Shown in pieces: positions 10,587 through 21,687 of a stretch of DNA of 64,000 nt (positions are counted from its first letter, which is position 1; the number at the start of each line of letters is the position of its first letter). The stretch comes from Siphonodentalium dalli (Eukaryota > Mollusca > Scaphopoda > Gadilida > Siphonodentaliidae). A model generated the notes under the pieces. That model made no database searches. It worked only from the letters and a program-made list of their open reading frames with translations, and was not told the origin of the DNA. The DNA is taken from assembly GCA_032622095.1 (NCBI GenBank), contig CP136061.1, forward strand, positions 117,004,754 through 117,068,753. Reading direction: 5' to 3'. The translations under genes were made by a program, and so were the position numbers.

Positions 10587-11884
10587 ATGTCGAAGGAAAC
10601 CGCTGTTCAACTAAGTGCCAAAAAAAGGATGCTGTCACGAAGAGTGGCTAGATCCAATTATCGCCGATGTATCGTCCAATATGAGCGCAATACACACGAC
10701 ACAGTCTTAGTACAAATTACTGAAACCGTGTTCGACAAAATTCGCCAGATTCTTGATGAACGTTCGAAATCTTCGAAACCCAATGTGAAACTAACATATT
10801 TGCACAAATGTTCCTGCTGAGTATGACATTATGTATCACGGTTATCACAGTTGGTGCTATCAACACTTTACTAATACCAAGACGCTGAAACGACAACTCG
10901 TCGACAATGGCGAAGGTCCACGTGGTGAAAAGCGGACAAAACGATGTTCTGCTAAGTATTCTGTTGGTTCCCCATTGCTGCCTTCTAACGCATGTTTGTT
11001 TTGCAAAAAAGAGTACGTGTTCGTAAAAAGAAATCGAATAGGCCTACTTAAATGTATGACACAAACCGCAAACTACTCTATACATGCTGCCGCAATAAAA
11101 CAGGGGATGAGGACTTGCTCTGTGTTATTCGCGTTCTAGATTTGGTGGCTCGTGAGGCACATTATCACAGTGTTTGTTCGTAGTAATTACACTCGGGATT
11201 CTCGACCAAGTAAGGGAACAGACATCGGTAGCGATTGCACAATTGAATCAAATCATCAGGCCATATTCGACAAACTGTGTAAATATGTTGAATGTAATAT
11301 TATCGGGATGCAGTGCGTTGAAAGAATGACAATGGTCAAGGAACGATATTTACTGATGATGGCTGAATTATTCCCTGGAGATGTAAATGAGAATTACAAA
11401 ACGGACAAGCTAAAGGATAAGCTTATAAACCATTTTGGGGAACGAACTAAATTCTGGCAGCCAGGTTATCGTGGAGAACTTGTGTACTCGGATGCCGTTG
11501 AACATGGACAAGCGATCGAAACGGCATTTGAACTGTATAAACGAGCCGAGGAAGTCGTTCTCGTGTTACGACGACATGTACTTTCCACACACAGTTCATG
11601 GAATGAAATGCCTTGGCCGCCGACTGCATCCTAGTTTCGACCAGGTTGTTCAAAGCCATTGTTGCAGCATTTTCTCAAAACATTGGTATCTGGCAAGGTA
11701 TGTGGAAAGTTGTCTGATAAAAAAAGGAAGATTTGTTGTATCGTGTTCTGAGGACATCTGCTATTCTGTCTCAAACGGCCAGTGGCTAATGCCAAAACAT
11801 GCACGTCTGGCAATGACAGTCCGTCATTTGACCGGCAGTGCTGAATTGCTGACTATTGTAAACAGATATGGGCATTGTCAATCT
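10587..11884 (+). pseudogene. Multi-copy uncharacterised protein family, N-terminal half (interrupted gene)
   Basis: The likely start is ATG 10587. Pieces in shifting frames read: TVLVQITETVFDKIRQIL; VPAEYDI; the first Cys/His module YHSWCYQHFTN; a second module CLFCKKEY...LLKCMTQT...VLDLVAREAHYHSVC followed by NYTR; then EDICYSVSNG and RLAMTVRHLTGSAELLTI-NRYGHCQS. The copy at 54813-58398 has the same order of motifs (YHRRCYMKFSN, CLKCCNEK, LVDLIAKEAKYHPSCYKSFTR). From memory, these motifs define a very common, uncharacterised, repeat-like family in cnidarians, molluscs and lancelets. Frameshifts near 10815, 11100, 11175 and 11540 break it. Coding stops abruptly after GHCQS at 11884 and resumes at 18444. 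Confidence 0.75.
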
Positions 11885-12340
11885 CTGATTTACTACCCTT
11901 GTAACTATAATTCGATATATACTTCTTAGTATTTATATATCATGAACTATGATGAATCGGAAACATGGATCATATAGTCCAATATAACTTTTATTTATTT
12001 TTTTATTTTTTGTGCATAACTTAAAACCCAAGAAATTTTTCTGGAATCTCCTATATGCATCTTGTATAACTTGGATATACTTACATTGATTACATACTAT
12101 AACTTGCCACACTTCTTCATGTGATTGTGATATGCACCATTTTAGATGTAACCTGGATTGGTATTTCTGATTTACTACATGGGCTTGCTTGGTGAATCGA
12201 CCCTTGTAACTATAATTCGATATATACTTCTTAGTATTCAAATATCATGAACAATGAGGAATCTAACACATGGATTATATAGCACAACATAACTGTTTTG
12301 CATAACTTAAATCCCACGAAATTTAACTGGAACCTCTTCG
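11885..12340. repeat. Tandem repeat of about 300 bp at the left edge of the insertion
   Basis: CTGATTTACTAC, CCCTTGTAACTATAATTCGA and TATATACTTCTTAGTATT, followed by a CATGAAC-TGATGAATC-like segment and TGCATAACTTAAA, occur at 11885-12030 and again at about 12168-12310. Repeated monomers at the 5' end are known for some non-LTR retrotransposons, where they act as promoters. That role is only a possibility here. Confidence 0.6.
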
Positions 12341-13511
12341 TGTGTGGTTGTATTGGTCTCGGTCCATACCTTATAGGGCTAAGATTCCTTTTATCGCCCC
12401 TTCCATTACCCTTTCAGGAAGGGGTGAGTAATAGGGGAAATCTTACCTCTGTCTGGTGGTTTAATTTTCAACCATACGCAGACTAGAATGTGGACCGACA
12501 CCACTATTTTGCACTGAGTGGATCTCCATTTCCCTAATGTCTCCTCCACTCAGGAGGATGCATGTAACGGGATCAGGAGTTCCATGTATTTGCAAGCACC
12601 TATACACTTGGATATTCTAGCTTTGTCCGTGGCAAAATACAGGACATTATACACTTGATATAAGTGGCGTTACACCCATTTGTTTGTGTCAAAATAGCAT
12701 ATACTTAATTATTATACATATATTATATGTCTATATCAGTTCGCCCTAACATCATACAGGTATAAGCATGTTCCACTGATAGTTGAACGCTCGTAGAGTA
12801 TGACCTACTGGCCGGCAACAGCAAATTGTCATGAACAGTCCCCTTGTATGTAAACCTAAGTACGTCTAAAAATAACATCGAATCACGACAGCGTTCGACA
12901 TCGCTGACAAGCTGACCTGATAATTGTTGTGCGCTCATCCGATAATCATGAAATGTCCCCATAGGTATCAGTACAATCTCATATCGCTACATAATTAAAT
13001 ACATTTGGCCTCAGCGCTGACCCAGAAACAGTGACCACACTAATGCATGGTTGACCACTTGTACAACTTATTGGATAATAGGACACTGTCTGATATAGTT
13101 TTTGGAGTTATCGAACACTACCCGTAACGCAATATATTTTTGCTTGTATATGGTTGCCTATTTAATTGTTTAACATAACTGCATAATACGCCTTGTTGTT
13201 GGGTCTCTATAATGTTGGATCCACACGGTGGGTCCGCTGTGGTCGCGACCTTGTGACTGGGCGTATATAATATTATGATTATTTTCAACGCACTTGTGGT
13301 GCATTATGTCAATAAAATTAGCCCACAAATATGGACTTACTTGATATTTTCAATTTATTATTTATTATTCCTTTATTTTATATACTGTACTGATTGCATG
13401 TACCATACTTACGCGGTCTCTCATGAAACGATAATTCGTTCTACCTTCTATGTCGTATATTGGTAAACACACAATTATATAGCTATAATATTTGCAGCGG
13501 AGAACTCTTAA
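12341..13511. other. No gene recognised inside the insertion
   Basis: If the insertion is a single CR1-like element, its ORF1 should lie here or in 13984-14680, but no zinc-knuckle, esterase or coiled-coil frame is visible. The short inverted pair AGATTCCT(T).../AGGAAGGGG around 12390-12425 is minor. Treat as unassigned. Confidence 0.4.
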
Positions 13512-13515
13512 TTAA

Positions 13516-13983
13516 GGGTGCTCGGTCCGATCGGGGGACCCTGTATTGCTATTTCCTTGGTTTTGGGTGTGGGGTGTTTGGTTCGGGTCGGGGAGCCCGC
13601 CGGTCGGGGCTAGGATGGGTTGGGTGTCGGTATTTGGGGTCTGTTAATTTTCGGGGATCTATCCCGGGAGTTGGTGGTTTCGCGTGGTCGGGGCGGGCGG
13701 GTTGCGGGTGTGGGATAGATGTCTCTAGAATCGAGTGATTATTATTGTTAATGGTAGGCACTTGGTTTTTGAGTTGTCCGTCTTGTGCCCGCGATTTGTT
13801 CGCTTGGATCGGGTGGTTCTGCTGGCTTGTGGGGGGTCTCCGAGGGTTGGTGGACTTGGGGAATCGATAGCTGATCGTTCTGGGCTTTGATGGGTGTGTT
13901 CATCGACTCAAGTCGGATACCCCCCCCCCCACCCCCCGGGCCGGGGGTGGTGTTGCGGGGACCTCTGTTCCGATTGAGTACCT
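13516..13983. mobile_element. G-rich TTAA-flanked short element
   Basis: It is flanked by TTAA at 13512-13515 and 13984-13987. The ends GGGTGCTCGGTCCGATC and CCGATTGAGTACCT are imperfect inverted repeats. The + strand is strongly G/T-biased with many GGG and GGGG runs (13560-13960) and a C-run at about 13920-13938, unlike the AT-rich surroundings. Related end sequence (GGGTACTCAATCCGATCAGA) occurs at 46672 and inverted at 47083. The open frames on both strands are products of the biased composition. Confidence 0.6.
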
Positions 13984-14686
13984 TTAATATATAAACACAA
14001 TGTTACAAGTAATTGGTCTGATAATTGCGTTGTTGGGAAGATTCGGTCTGGATTTCGCGCCTGGTGTGGTGCCCATAACCGGCAGTGCACGGCCGGTGCT
14101 TCCGGGTGTGGGGGTGATTCCGGATGCGGAACTTTTCCGGAATTTTTTCGGATTATTTTTGTTTTTCGAAGCCATTCATGTACATTGTTGCTGCTATACC
14201 TATTAATACCAGAATATAAACACTAGCAAATTTTGGATCATATCATTAATAGAATTTACGAAAAGCCTCAATTGATATAAACTAGAAATACGTGTGCTGT
14301 CAGCGTAGCATTTTGTTACCAAAGTGACATATACTTAAGTATGGGATATTATACTTGGATCAATAATTGCTATATTTTTGGCATACTGGGCTTTGGGGGA
14401 ATGATAGTTTACTTCTATTTTGTCTTGATTTTTGCAGATAATACGACATCTTCGGATTATAGGCAATATCGAGTGGGGTACATGGAGGGTGGATTTTGTC
14501 ATGCTGGCCTGCTTTGTGGAATAGCGTCGCTGAACTTGCCCTCTGGGGATCTCATTCTGCAAATACCATGCATCATGTTTTGTACCTCAATTACTATATT
14601 TGATTTTTATTCATTTAGTTCTAGACATTCAATATTTCACTACAAGTTCACTATAACAATAGACTGTAATTGTTATATTCTTGACA

Positions 14687-17600
14687 ATGGCTGAGACTAA
14701 TTCAGAAAGCACTGTGGCACTCGGCACGCTGGATGAAGATCCCAATTATAACCTGAAAAAAATTATCTCTGGTCCAGGGGGACTAGACTTTGGTGAACAA
14801 GAAGATGAGAATATCTTACAAATACCCAATTGTCAGTATTTTTCTCCAAAATCGTTTCATGATAACGTATCTACAAGTGATGACTGTCTATCTGTTTTTC
14901 ACCTGAACTGTCAAAGTCTTAATTCGCACTGGGATGATTTTAATACTCTAATGTTTGAATTACAAAATAATAAATCAAAATTTGGAGTTATTGGCCTAAC
15001 TGAAATCTTCAGGACTCCGGATAGTATTGATTTTCCACTTAATGGATACCATCCATTAATTAAACGGTGCCGTCCGGATGGAGATGACTGTCACGGCGGT
15101 GTTGGCATGTACATTCGAAAAGACTTATCTTATAAAATCAGAGAAGATTTAACAACATTTATTCCTCATGTATTTGAGTCACTTTTTGTTGAAGTGTTGA
15201 CAAATAAAAATAAAACGTATATAATTGGAACAATTTATAGGCCTAATACAGCACCAAAAGCGGACCTAGATAAATTTATCAACCTTATGAATGAGAAAAT
15301 GGACCAAACCAATAGAGAACATAAAAAAATAGTTTTGATGGGAGATTTCAACATTGACTTATTGAAATACGGTAGACATGATAAAACTAACAATTTTCTT
15401 AATTATGTATTTGCCTCTAGTTTCCTCCCAACAATAACAAAACCAACTAGAGTGTCAAACTTCACTGCTACTCTGATAGATCAGATTTTAATAAATGATC
15501 CAACTATTGATTATGAAACGGGTATTATACTAAGTGAGATATCTGACCACTTCGGTACTTTCCTCTGTTATAAGAGTAACAAAAATAAATCTTGCCCAAA
15601 AGCTAAAATAGAATACTGGCGGAACTATAATGATGAAAATATATTATGCTTTAAAAGACTACTAGGAACGGCTAATTATAATAGTGTTGTAGGACGAACG
15701 TGTCCACAGGAGTCATATAAATCATTAATGGAAATTTATTTAAATGCCTTTGAAATAGCTTTTCCATTAAAACGATCACGATCAAAATCCACCAAACAGA
15801 AACCATGGATTACCAAGGGAATGATGATTTCATCTGAACATAAAGCTAAACTTTTTACCACAAAGCTTAAGAACCCTTCCGAAAGTAATGTAACAGAATA
15901 CAAAGAATTTTGTAAACTTTTTAATAAAATAAAACGAGCAAGTAAGACCTTGTACTATAAAAATATGATAAATGAATATAAACATAATATGACAAAAACA
16001 TGGAAACTGATTGGTGAGATAATGCAACAAAGATCTAAAAAATTAGAATATCCCATGTCATTCATTATTGGGGGTGTCGAAAGTGGAAATAGGAAAGAAG
16101 CTGCTGACGCCTTTAATGAATATTTTTCTACCATTGACGCTACTGCGTCTGAGAAAATATCACAAACTTGTAACAAATACTCTTCATACTTACCTACACC
16201 TTGTAGTGAAACAATCTTTTTTCATTCCACTACACCGGAAGAAATTCACACAACGGTTTCCTTAAGTAAAGGGAAGCACAGCATTGACAAAGATGGTCTT
16301 AGCTCTTTCATTATGAAGAAAGTTATCTCGGAAATTTCACAACCCTTATGTCATATTTTCAATCTCTCAATGGAAACAGGAATTGTTCCAGAAGACATGA
16401 AGATAGCAAAAGTTATACCCCTCTTCAAATCAGGCGACCAAAAGATAATGGGAAATTATCGCCCAATAAGTATTCTGCCCATTTTTTCTAAAATCTTAGA
16501 AAAAATTGTATGTCACAGACTAGTTGTTTTTTTAAATAAACATGATACTCTCTATCATAATCAATATGGGTTTAGAAAAGATCATTCAACAATTCATCCA
16601 ATTTTGAAGCTACTCTATGATGTGGGTTTGAATAATGATAAGAAGGATAAAGATTGTACGCTATCTGTATTTATTGATTTTTCCAAAGCTTTTGACACAA
16701 TAAATCATGAAATTTTGCTAAATAAACTTGATTCTTATGGAATAAGAGGCAAAGCCAATGAGTGGTTTAGAAATTATCTGACAAATAGATACCAATGTGT
16801 GGAACTGGAAGGTATGGTTTCTTCTAAACTTCCAAGTACATGTGAAGTCCCCCAGGGATCTGTTGCAGGTCCGATTCTTTTTCTGGTCTATGTTAATGAT
16901 ATGCACAGATCTAATAACCTATCACTTTTATCCTTTGCTGATGACACAACTGTGTATTCTTTACATCACAACCTTGATTATTTGTATGACTACTTCAACA
17001 AAGAGCTTGAAAAATTGAGTACTTGGTGTAGAGCAAACAAACTATCATTAAATACAAATAAGACTAAATATATAGTGATACAACCAATAAATGGCCCGTA
17101 TTTAGTTGCAAATAGAATGTTGAATATAAATAAACAGCCGATTGAATAGATAGGATCCGATTGTCAAGAAAAATCTTTCAAATTTTTAGGTATTCACATA
17201 GATGAACATCTGACATTTGAATACCATGTGAAAGCTGTTTGTGCGAAAATTTCTAATTCTCTTTATGCTATAAATCGAGTAAAAAATTTCCTTTCTTTCG
17301 ATTGTCTTAGAATGCTATATCTTACCTTAGTACATTCTCACATTCTTTATGGAATTGAGTTATGGGGAAATGCATGTACTCAAAATCAAGTTATTGTACT
17401 TCAGAAAAAAGGCAATTCGAGCTATTAATAAAAAACGCTACAATAGTCACACCGAACCATTATTTAAATCTAATAACATTTTGAAGCTGCATGATGAGTA
17501 TATGCATCGGATATGTCTATTTATGCACGACTGGAAATATGTAAATGTTCCCAAGTCATTTGTTAATAGTTTTAGAATATATAAACATCCGAGTATGAGT

Positions 17601-17924
17601 ACTAGGTCCTCAGGACAAATACAGGAAACAAGGGCTCGCATTAAATTCACTGAAAAACTACCCCTCCATGTATTTCCAAAAATTTGGAACACTCTTGACG
17701 TTACTCTACAGAATATCCAATCGAAGCCAGGCTTTAAGAACAAATTTACCAAATCAATTATTGACAATTATTCTTCGAATATTAAGTGCAAAAACAAGTT
17801 TTGTCCAGATTGTACTAAAAAGATTGAATTAACTCTAACTTTTGGAATTGAACTTCCAATAAGGAAAGATATTATAACTATAAAACGACCTTCTCTCATT
17901 AGTAAAATGAATTTAAAAAAATGA
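14687..17924 (+). pseudogene. CR1-like non-LTR retrotransposon ORF2 (endonuclease + reverse transcriptase), nearly intact
   Basis: The first ATG is 14687. An apurinic-type endonuclease comes first: FHLNCQSLN (about residue 70), GLTEIF, GTIYRPN, GDFNIDLLK (about 222) and SDHFGTF (about 287). The RT follows: NYRPISILPIFSKILE, FIDFSKAFDTINHEIL (about 665), VPQGSVAGPILFLVYVND (about 720) and the catalytic SFADDTTVYS (about 749). A TAG at 17147-17149 stops the frame, but it continues in the same frame with FLGIHIDEHLTFEYHVK. A one-base gain in the A-run 17405-17410 then shifts it to AIRAINKKRYNSHTEPLF and on to 17924. Apart from these two lesions the frame is open for about 1,080 codons, suggesting recent insertion. 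Clade (CR1 versus L2/Crack/Daphne) is undecided. Confidence 0.9.
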
Positions 17925-18443
17925 GAAGATGTGCCTGATGAATATATATATATATGTAAATGCATGTATGTGTGCGCTTATGTGTATATATGCATGTAGA
18001 TATTTGTTGTTTTTGTTTTTGTTTTTGTTTTTTCAATCTTCTGTGTTGTTGAGTGCCTATATTCAGTGCAAATATTAACTATTTGGTGCAAACTGATTAG
18101 AACATTGTCTAGTTTGAACAGATTTATTTTTGAACTTTATAGCTAAAGATTAAAAAATTTTAATCAAATTGTAAACAACGCAGACACACACAAAGCCTCG
18201 TGTCATTATTATTTCATTATATTATATGGTTTGAACCCCACCCAGTATGTCAATAAATGCCAATTTTGTATACATTTGTATATCTTCCATATTTTTGTCC
18301 ATATTTTCCGTTTCCAAATGGTGGCGGCAGGAAGACGACCATATGGTCATGCCACCACCATATGACATATTATTGTTTATTATTTAATTATATATGTGTA
18401 ACACATTTTATGATGATATGCCATAATAAAATATTTACTTACT
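17925..18443 (+). other. 3' UTR and tail of the CR1-like element
   Basis: AT-rich and non-coding after the ORF2 end. It contains a (TA)n-TG stretch at 17940-17990, a TTTTTG repeat at about 18008-18032, and AATAAA near 18426 followed by ATTTACTTACTTAC at the junction. The TTAC repeat fits a microsatellite tail used in target-primed reverse transcription by CR1/L2-like elements. The small open frames in it are not meaningful. Confidence 0.55.
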
Positions 18444-21400
18444 TACACAAAAACGCTTGAGTTAGAAACAGCAATATTCAATAGCCTCGCGACACATGAC
18501 TCTATAATACCTGAGGGAATATCTCTCGGTGAAAATTCTGTGGTGCATTTTTGTTGGGACAATTTTGATTTAAATGAGGAGACTCCGTCTGGAGCTGGTT
18601 CCACTCATTCTGCACATGGAATAATCATTCAAGAGCTCAAAACGCCAACTCAACGAGACACGGAACAGCTTCCACAAATGGACAATCTGTTGATCCGAGA
18701 GAAGTTTCAATTCCGCCTTGTTATGTCAAAAGTAAAGTTGAACCAGCGTTGTCTGCAAATGCAACACTGCTCTCTGAGGGCGACATGCAGGTATAGTTCG
18801 ACATATTGAAACTGCTGTGGCTGATCGTTAGGTTGTCAGCTCCTGAGATCGGACCAATAGTTCCATCGCGGGCTGGATGGGTATCATCCACAGCAAACGC
18901 CAGCACAGAGAACAGAATTGTTCGATCCAATGTGCAATACATGACTCATATTAACTTCCCAATAACAGACAATTCAACTGTACAATATATTATTGACATT
19001 TCGAGCTACTGAACGTTTGGGTCAGAAACTCACGATCGCCACGTTCAATTTGGCTGTTGCCAAGAAATCATATGCCATCTTGTGGCAAAAACCAACCGAG
19101 TATGCCAATGTTATTGTGAGACTTGGTGTCTTCCACACTATTTGTTCTGTTCTTGGTACGATTGGGAAAATGATGGCTCATAGTGGGTTCTCTGAGGTTG
19201 TATTGGAGGCAGGTCTGTGAGAGTGGTTCATTGAATAAAGTTATGTCCGGCAAACACTTCAATCGTTCACGTTGTGTGCATACGCTCATGATGTAGTGTC
19301 TCGAGAGAAAGCTCGTCAATATTTTCGAGACAACTGAGTATCGACCGTCAGAACTGAAAGGAGATTCAATCAAGAGTTTGGCCGACGCTCCAAACGGAGA
19401 GAAGTTGGAATCCACATCTTGTGATGGAGATGTAGTAACGTATCTTGAGAAGTATGTGAAATTCAAACAATCTGTTCGAGATGGGCGGTTGTGCAATACT
19501 GCTCAGTTCTGGTTGTCTTATGTTGATACCATCTGGCTTGTCTTGGATTATTTGCGTGCAACCAGGGAAAACAATCTGGAGCTGCACATATCATCCCTAG
19601 AACGACTGTGCCCGCTACTATTATCAATGAACCATCATAATTACGCCAGGTATTTGCCCTTCTATCTCCATTCGATGAGAAACCTGGACAAGACGCACCC
19701 AGGTGCTAGTGATCTACTTCGGAGATCAAGAGCACCCGTTGATATTACGATAGAGCAAACAATAAACCGTCATGCCAAAAGCCACGGTGGAATAATAGGA
19801 CTAAGTCGAAATAAATCAGCATACGAAATGTGGTGTGTCACAAGGTATCAGCGTGCCAAATATGTTGAAGATACCCTAGCAATGATTCGTGTTGAGGATT
19901 CGGATCGATTTTTGCACAAGGAAATGGAATCTGCGAGCATATTTCGGAGTGAACTGTCTGTTCAGAAATTGGAAGAAGCATTTGACAATTTTTTGAACCC
20001 GTTCAAAGTTGTGAATAAAGAGGAGTTGTACAATATATCGTCCGGTATGGCATGCCACCACCAGTAGATGTTGCCGATGATTTGCTCACGATTCGTAGTC
20101 AAGGTGTTGCGGCGATGAATGACTTCATTAACGATCTGATTATTGACAAGAGTGTTAAATTCCACGATCCTATAAAAAAGTCTGGAATCGAGACATTTTC
20201 ATCTATGGTTGTTCGGCGCAAACTGAAAGCATCGAATAACAAAATTGTTCAGTTGAAAGCAGAGAGAAACATTTTTGGGCAGATGGCCCTTCTAGCATGC
20301 CAGCACAACATCAACCTGGAGCCAACTCTCACTTACCCGCTGGGTCCTATTCCATGGGCCTTGGCAACCGCAGACGGCTGTCCTTACAAAACGGATAAAT
20401 CAAAGTTGATGCATAAGCTGGAAATAGAGCTCGAGCCGGTTGTGATTGCCCCAAAACAAAACACAATTCACGTATACGATGGAAATGCATTGATACAATC
20501 TCTGTGTGGTATTCCAGAGTCGTTCAGTGGTGTTGCTGAGCAAATTTTCGGTATATGGCCGACCAAGGACAGGTTCATTTTGTTACTGATAGCTACAAGG
20601 AAAATTCCATTAAATCGTTCGAACGTGACAGACGTGGTCACTCGGATAAGTTTCTAATAGCCGGACCAAAAACCAAAACTCCGAGGGACTGGAAAAAAAT
20701 TCTCAGTAACAGTGAAAATAAAACACAGTTAATAAATTTGCTATTTAGAGAATGGCAAAATCCCAAGTATGCCAAAAAACTTGCAAACCGATTAATGTTT
20801 TTTCATGTCAAGACGAGTGCTTCTCTTTGACCAGCATGGATGGCGACCCAGTGTCAGTTTCTCTTGTGCAAAAGTTATATTACATTGTTTGCATGCGTCC
20901 GCAAACGAAGCTGCTACATCGACAATAATAGTAAGATGTTCGGACACTGATGTGTTCATTATCTTGTTGAAGTATGCCCCCGATATTGTACCTAACATAC
21001 TATTTGACACAGGTATGGGCAATAAGCGCCGATTGATAGACATCAAGGAGGCATCATCTGTGCACGGGGTACCTCCTTATTCTGCACTCCCTGCAGTACA
21101 CGCGTTTACTGGTTGTGATACCGTCAGTTCGTTTGTGAGAAAGGGGAAAATCAATGCTCTGAAAATTGTAATTGACAATCCAGATTTCCTCGAAGCGTTT
21201 ACATTTGGGAACACATCGAGTGTCAGCGATAGGGACATACGATGAACTAGAACGTTTCGTGTGTTACCTCTATGGCGGACGGAAATACACAGATATCAAC
21301 AAACTACGATACGACATCTTCAGTCGCAAATTGCTATAATTAGTAGTTGTACGGGTACCGATATGAGTTTATTACCGCCGTGTAGATCGTCCCTGAAAAT

Positions 21401-21687
21401 ACATTGACAGAGCGAATTATCAGGCTTTGGTCTGGAACACATCACATGTTCCTAACCCCGACATTCCATCTCCAACCGTACTAGGTTGGAACTTAGATTC
21501 TGCAGGAAATATAGATTTCGATTGGACCGCAGATGAGGTTCCTCCTGCTGAACTTGTTGACATTCTAAGCAATGAAGAGTGCACCGAACATGAACCAAGT
21601 GATCGTGAAGCATCTGATGATGAATCGGACATTGACTGTGACTTATGTGATATAATTTGCGAAACGGACAGTGATTCTGATGCTTAA
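18444..21687 (+). pseudogene. Multi-copy uncharacterised protein family, C-terminal half with PIN/FEN-like region
   Basis: Reading resumes with YTKTLELETAIFNSLATHD and then VHFCWDNFDLNEETPSGAGS (compare VWDNIDFGEETVTGSGTTHG at 57.5 kb). Later motifs in order: VIVRLGVFHTICSVLGTIGK; NYARYLPFYLHSM; TIEQTINRHAKSHGGIIGLS; YPLGPIPWALATADGCPYKT; VYDGNALIQSL; SFERDRRGHSDKFLI; KTPRDWKKIL; IIVRCSDTDVFIILLKYAP; LFDTGMGNKRRLIDI; VHAFTGCDTVSSFVRKGK; and an acidic tail ending TDSDSDA at 21687. The spaced Asp motifs (YDGN, DTD, GCDT) suggest a PIN/5'-nuclease fold; this is inference. Frameshifts and stops near 18735, 19010, 19220, 20045, 20560, 20820 and 21245 inactivate it. Confidence 0.75.

Larger units (their letters stand above)
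11885..18443 (+). mobile_element. Insertion of about 6.56 kb splitting the family gene, ending in a CR1-like 3' tail
   Basis: The left edge follows codons for GHCQS; the right edge precedes codons for YTKTLELETA, so the host reading frame resumes exactly. The insert holds a tandem repeat (11885-12340), a TTAA-bounded G-rich element (13516-13983) and the endonuclease/RT ORF at 14687-17924. Its right end, AATAAAATATTTACTTACTTAC, resembles the short microsatellite tail of CR1-type elements. It may be one long element with a repeated 5' UTR plus a later TTAA insertion, or several nested insertions. I find no intact ORF1. A target-site duplication is not evident, beyond a shared TTTACT near each edge. 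Confidence 0.6.

Noticed and set aside
14341-14694. Open frame just before the retrotransposon ORF, considered as ORF1
   Set aside because: It has no zinc knuckle, coiled coil or esterase motif, and its hydrophobic composition follows the AT-rich DNA.
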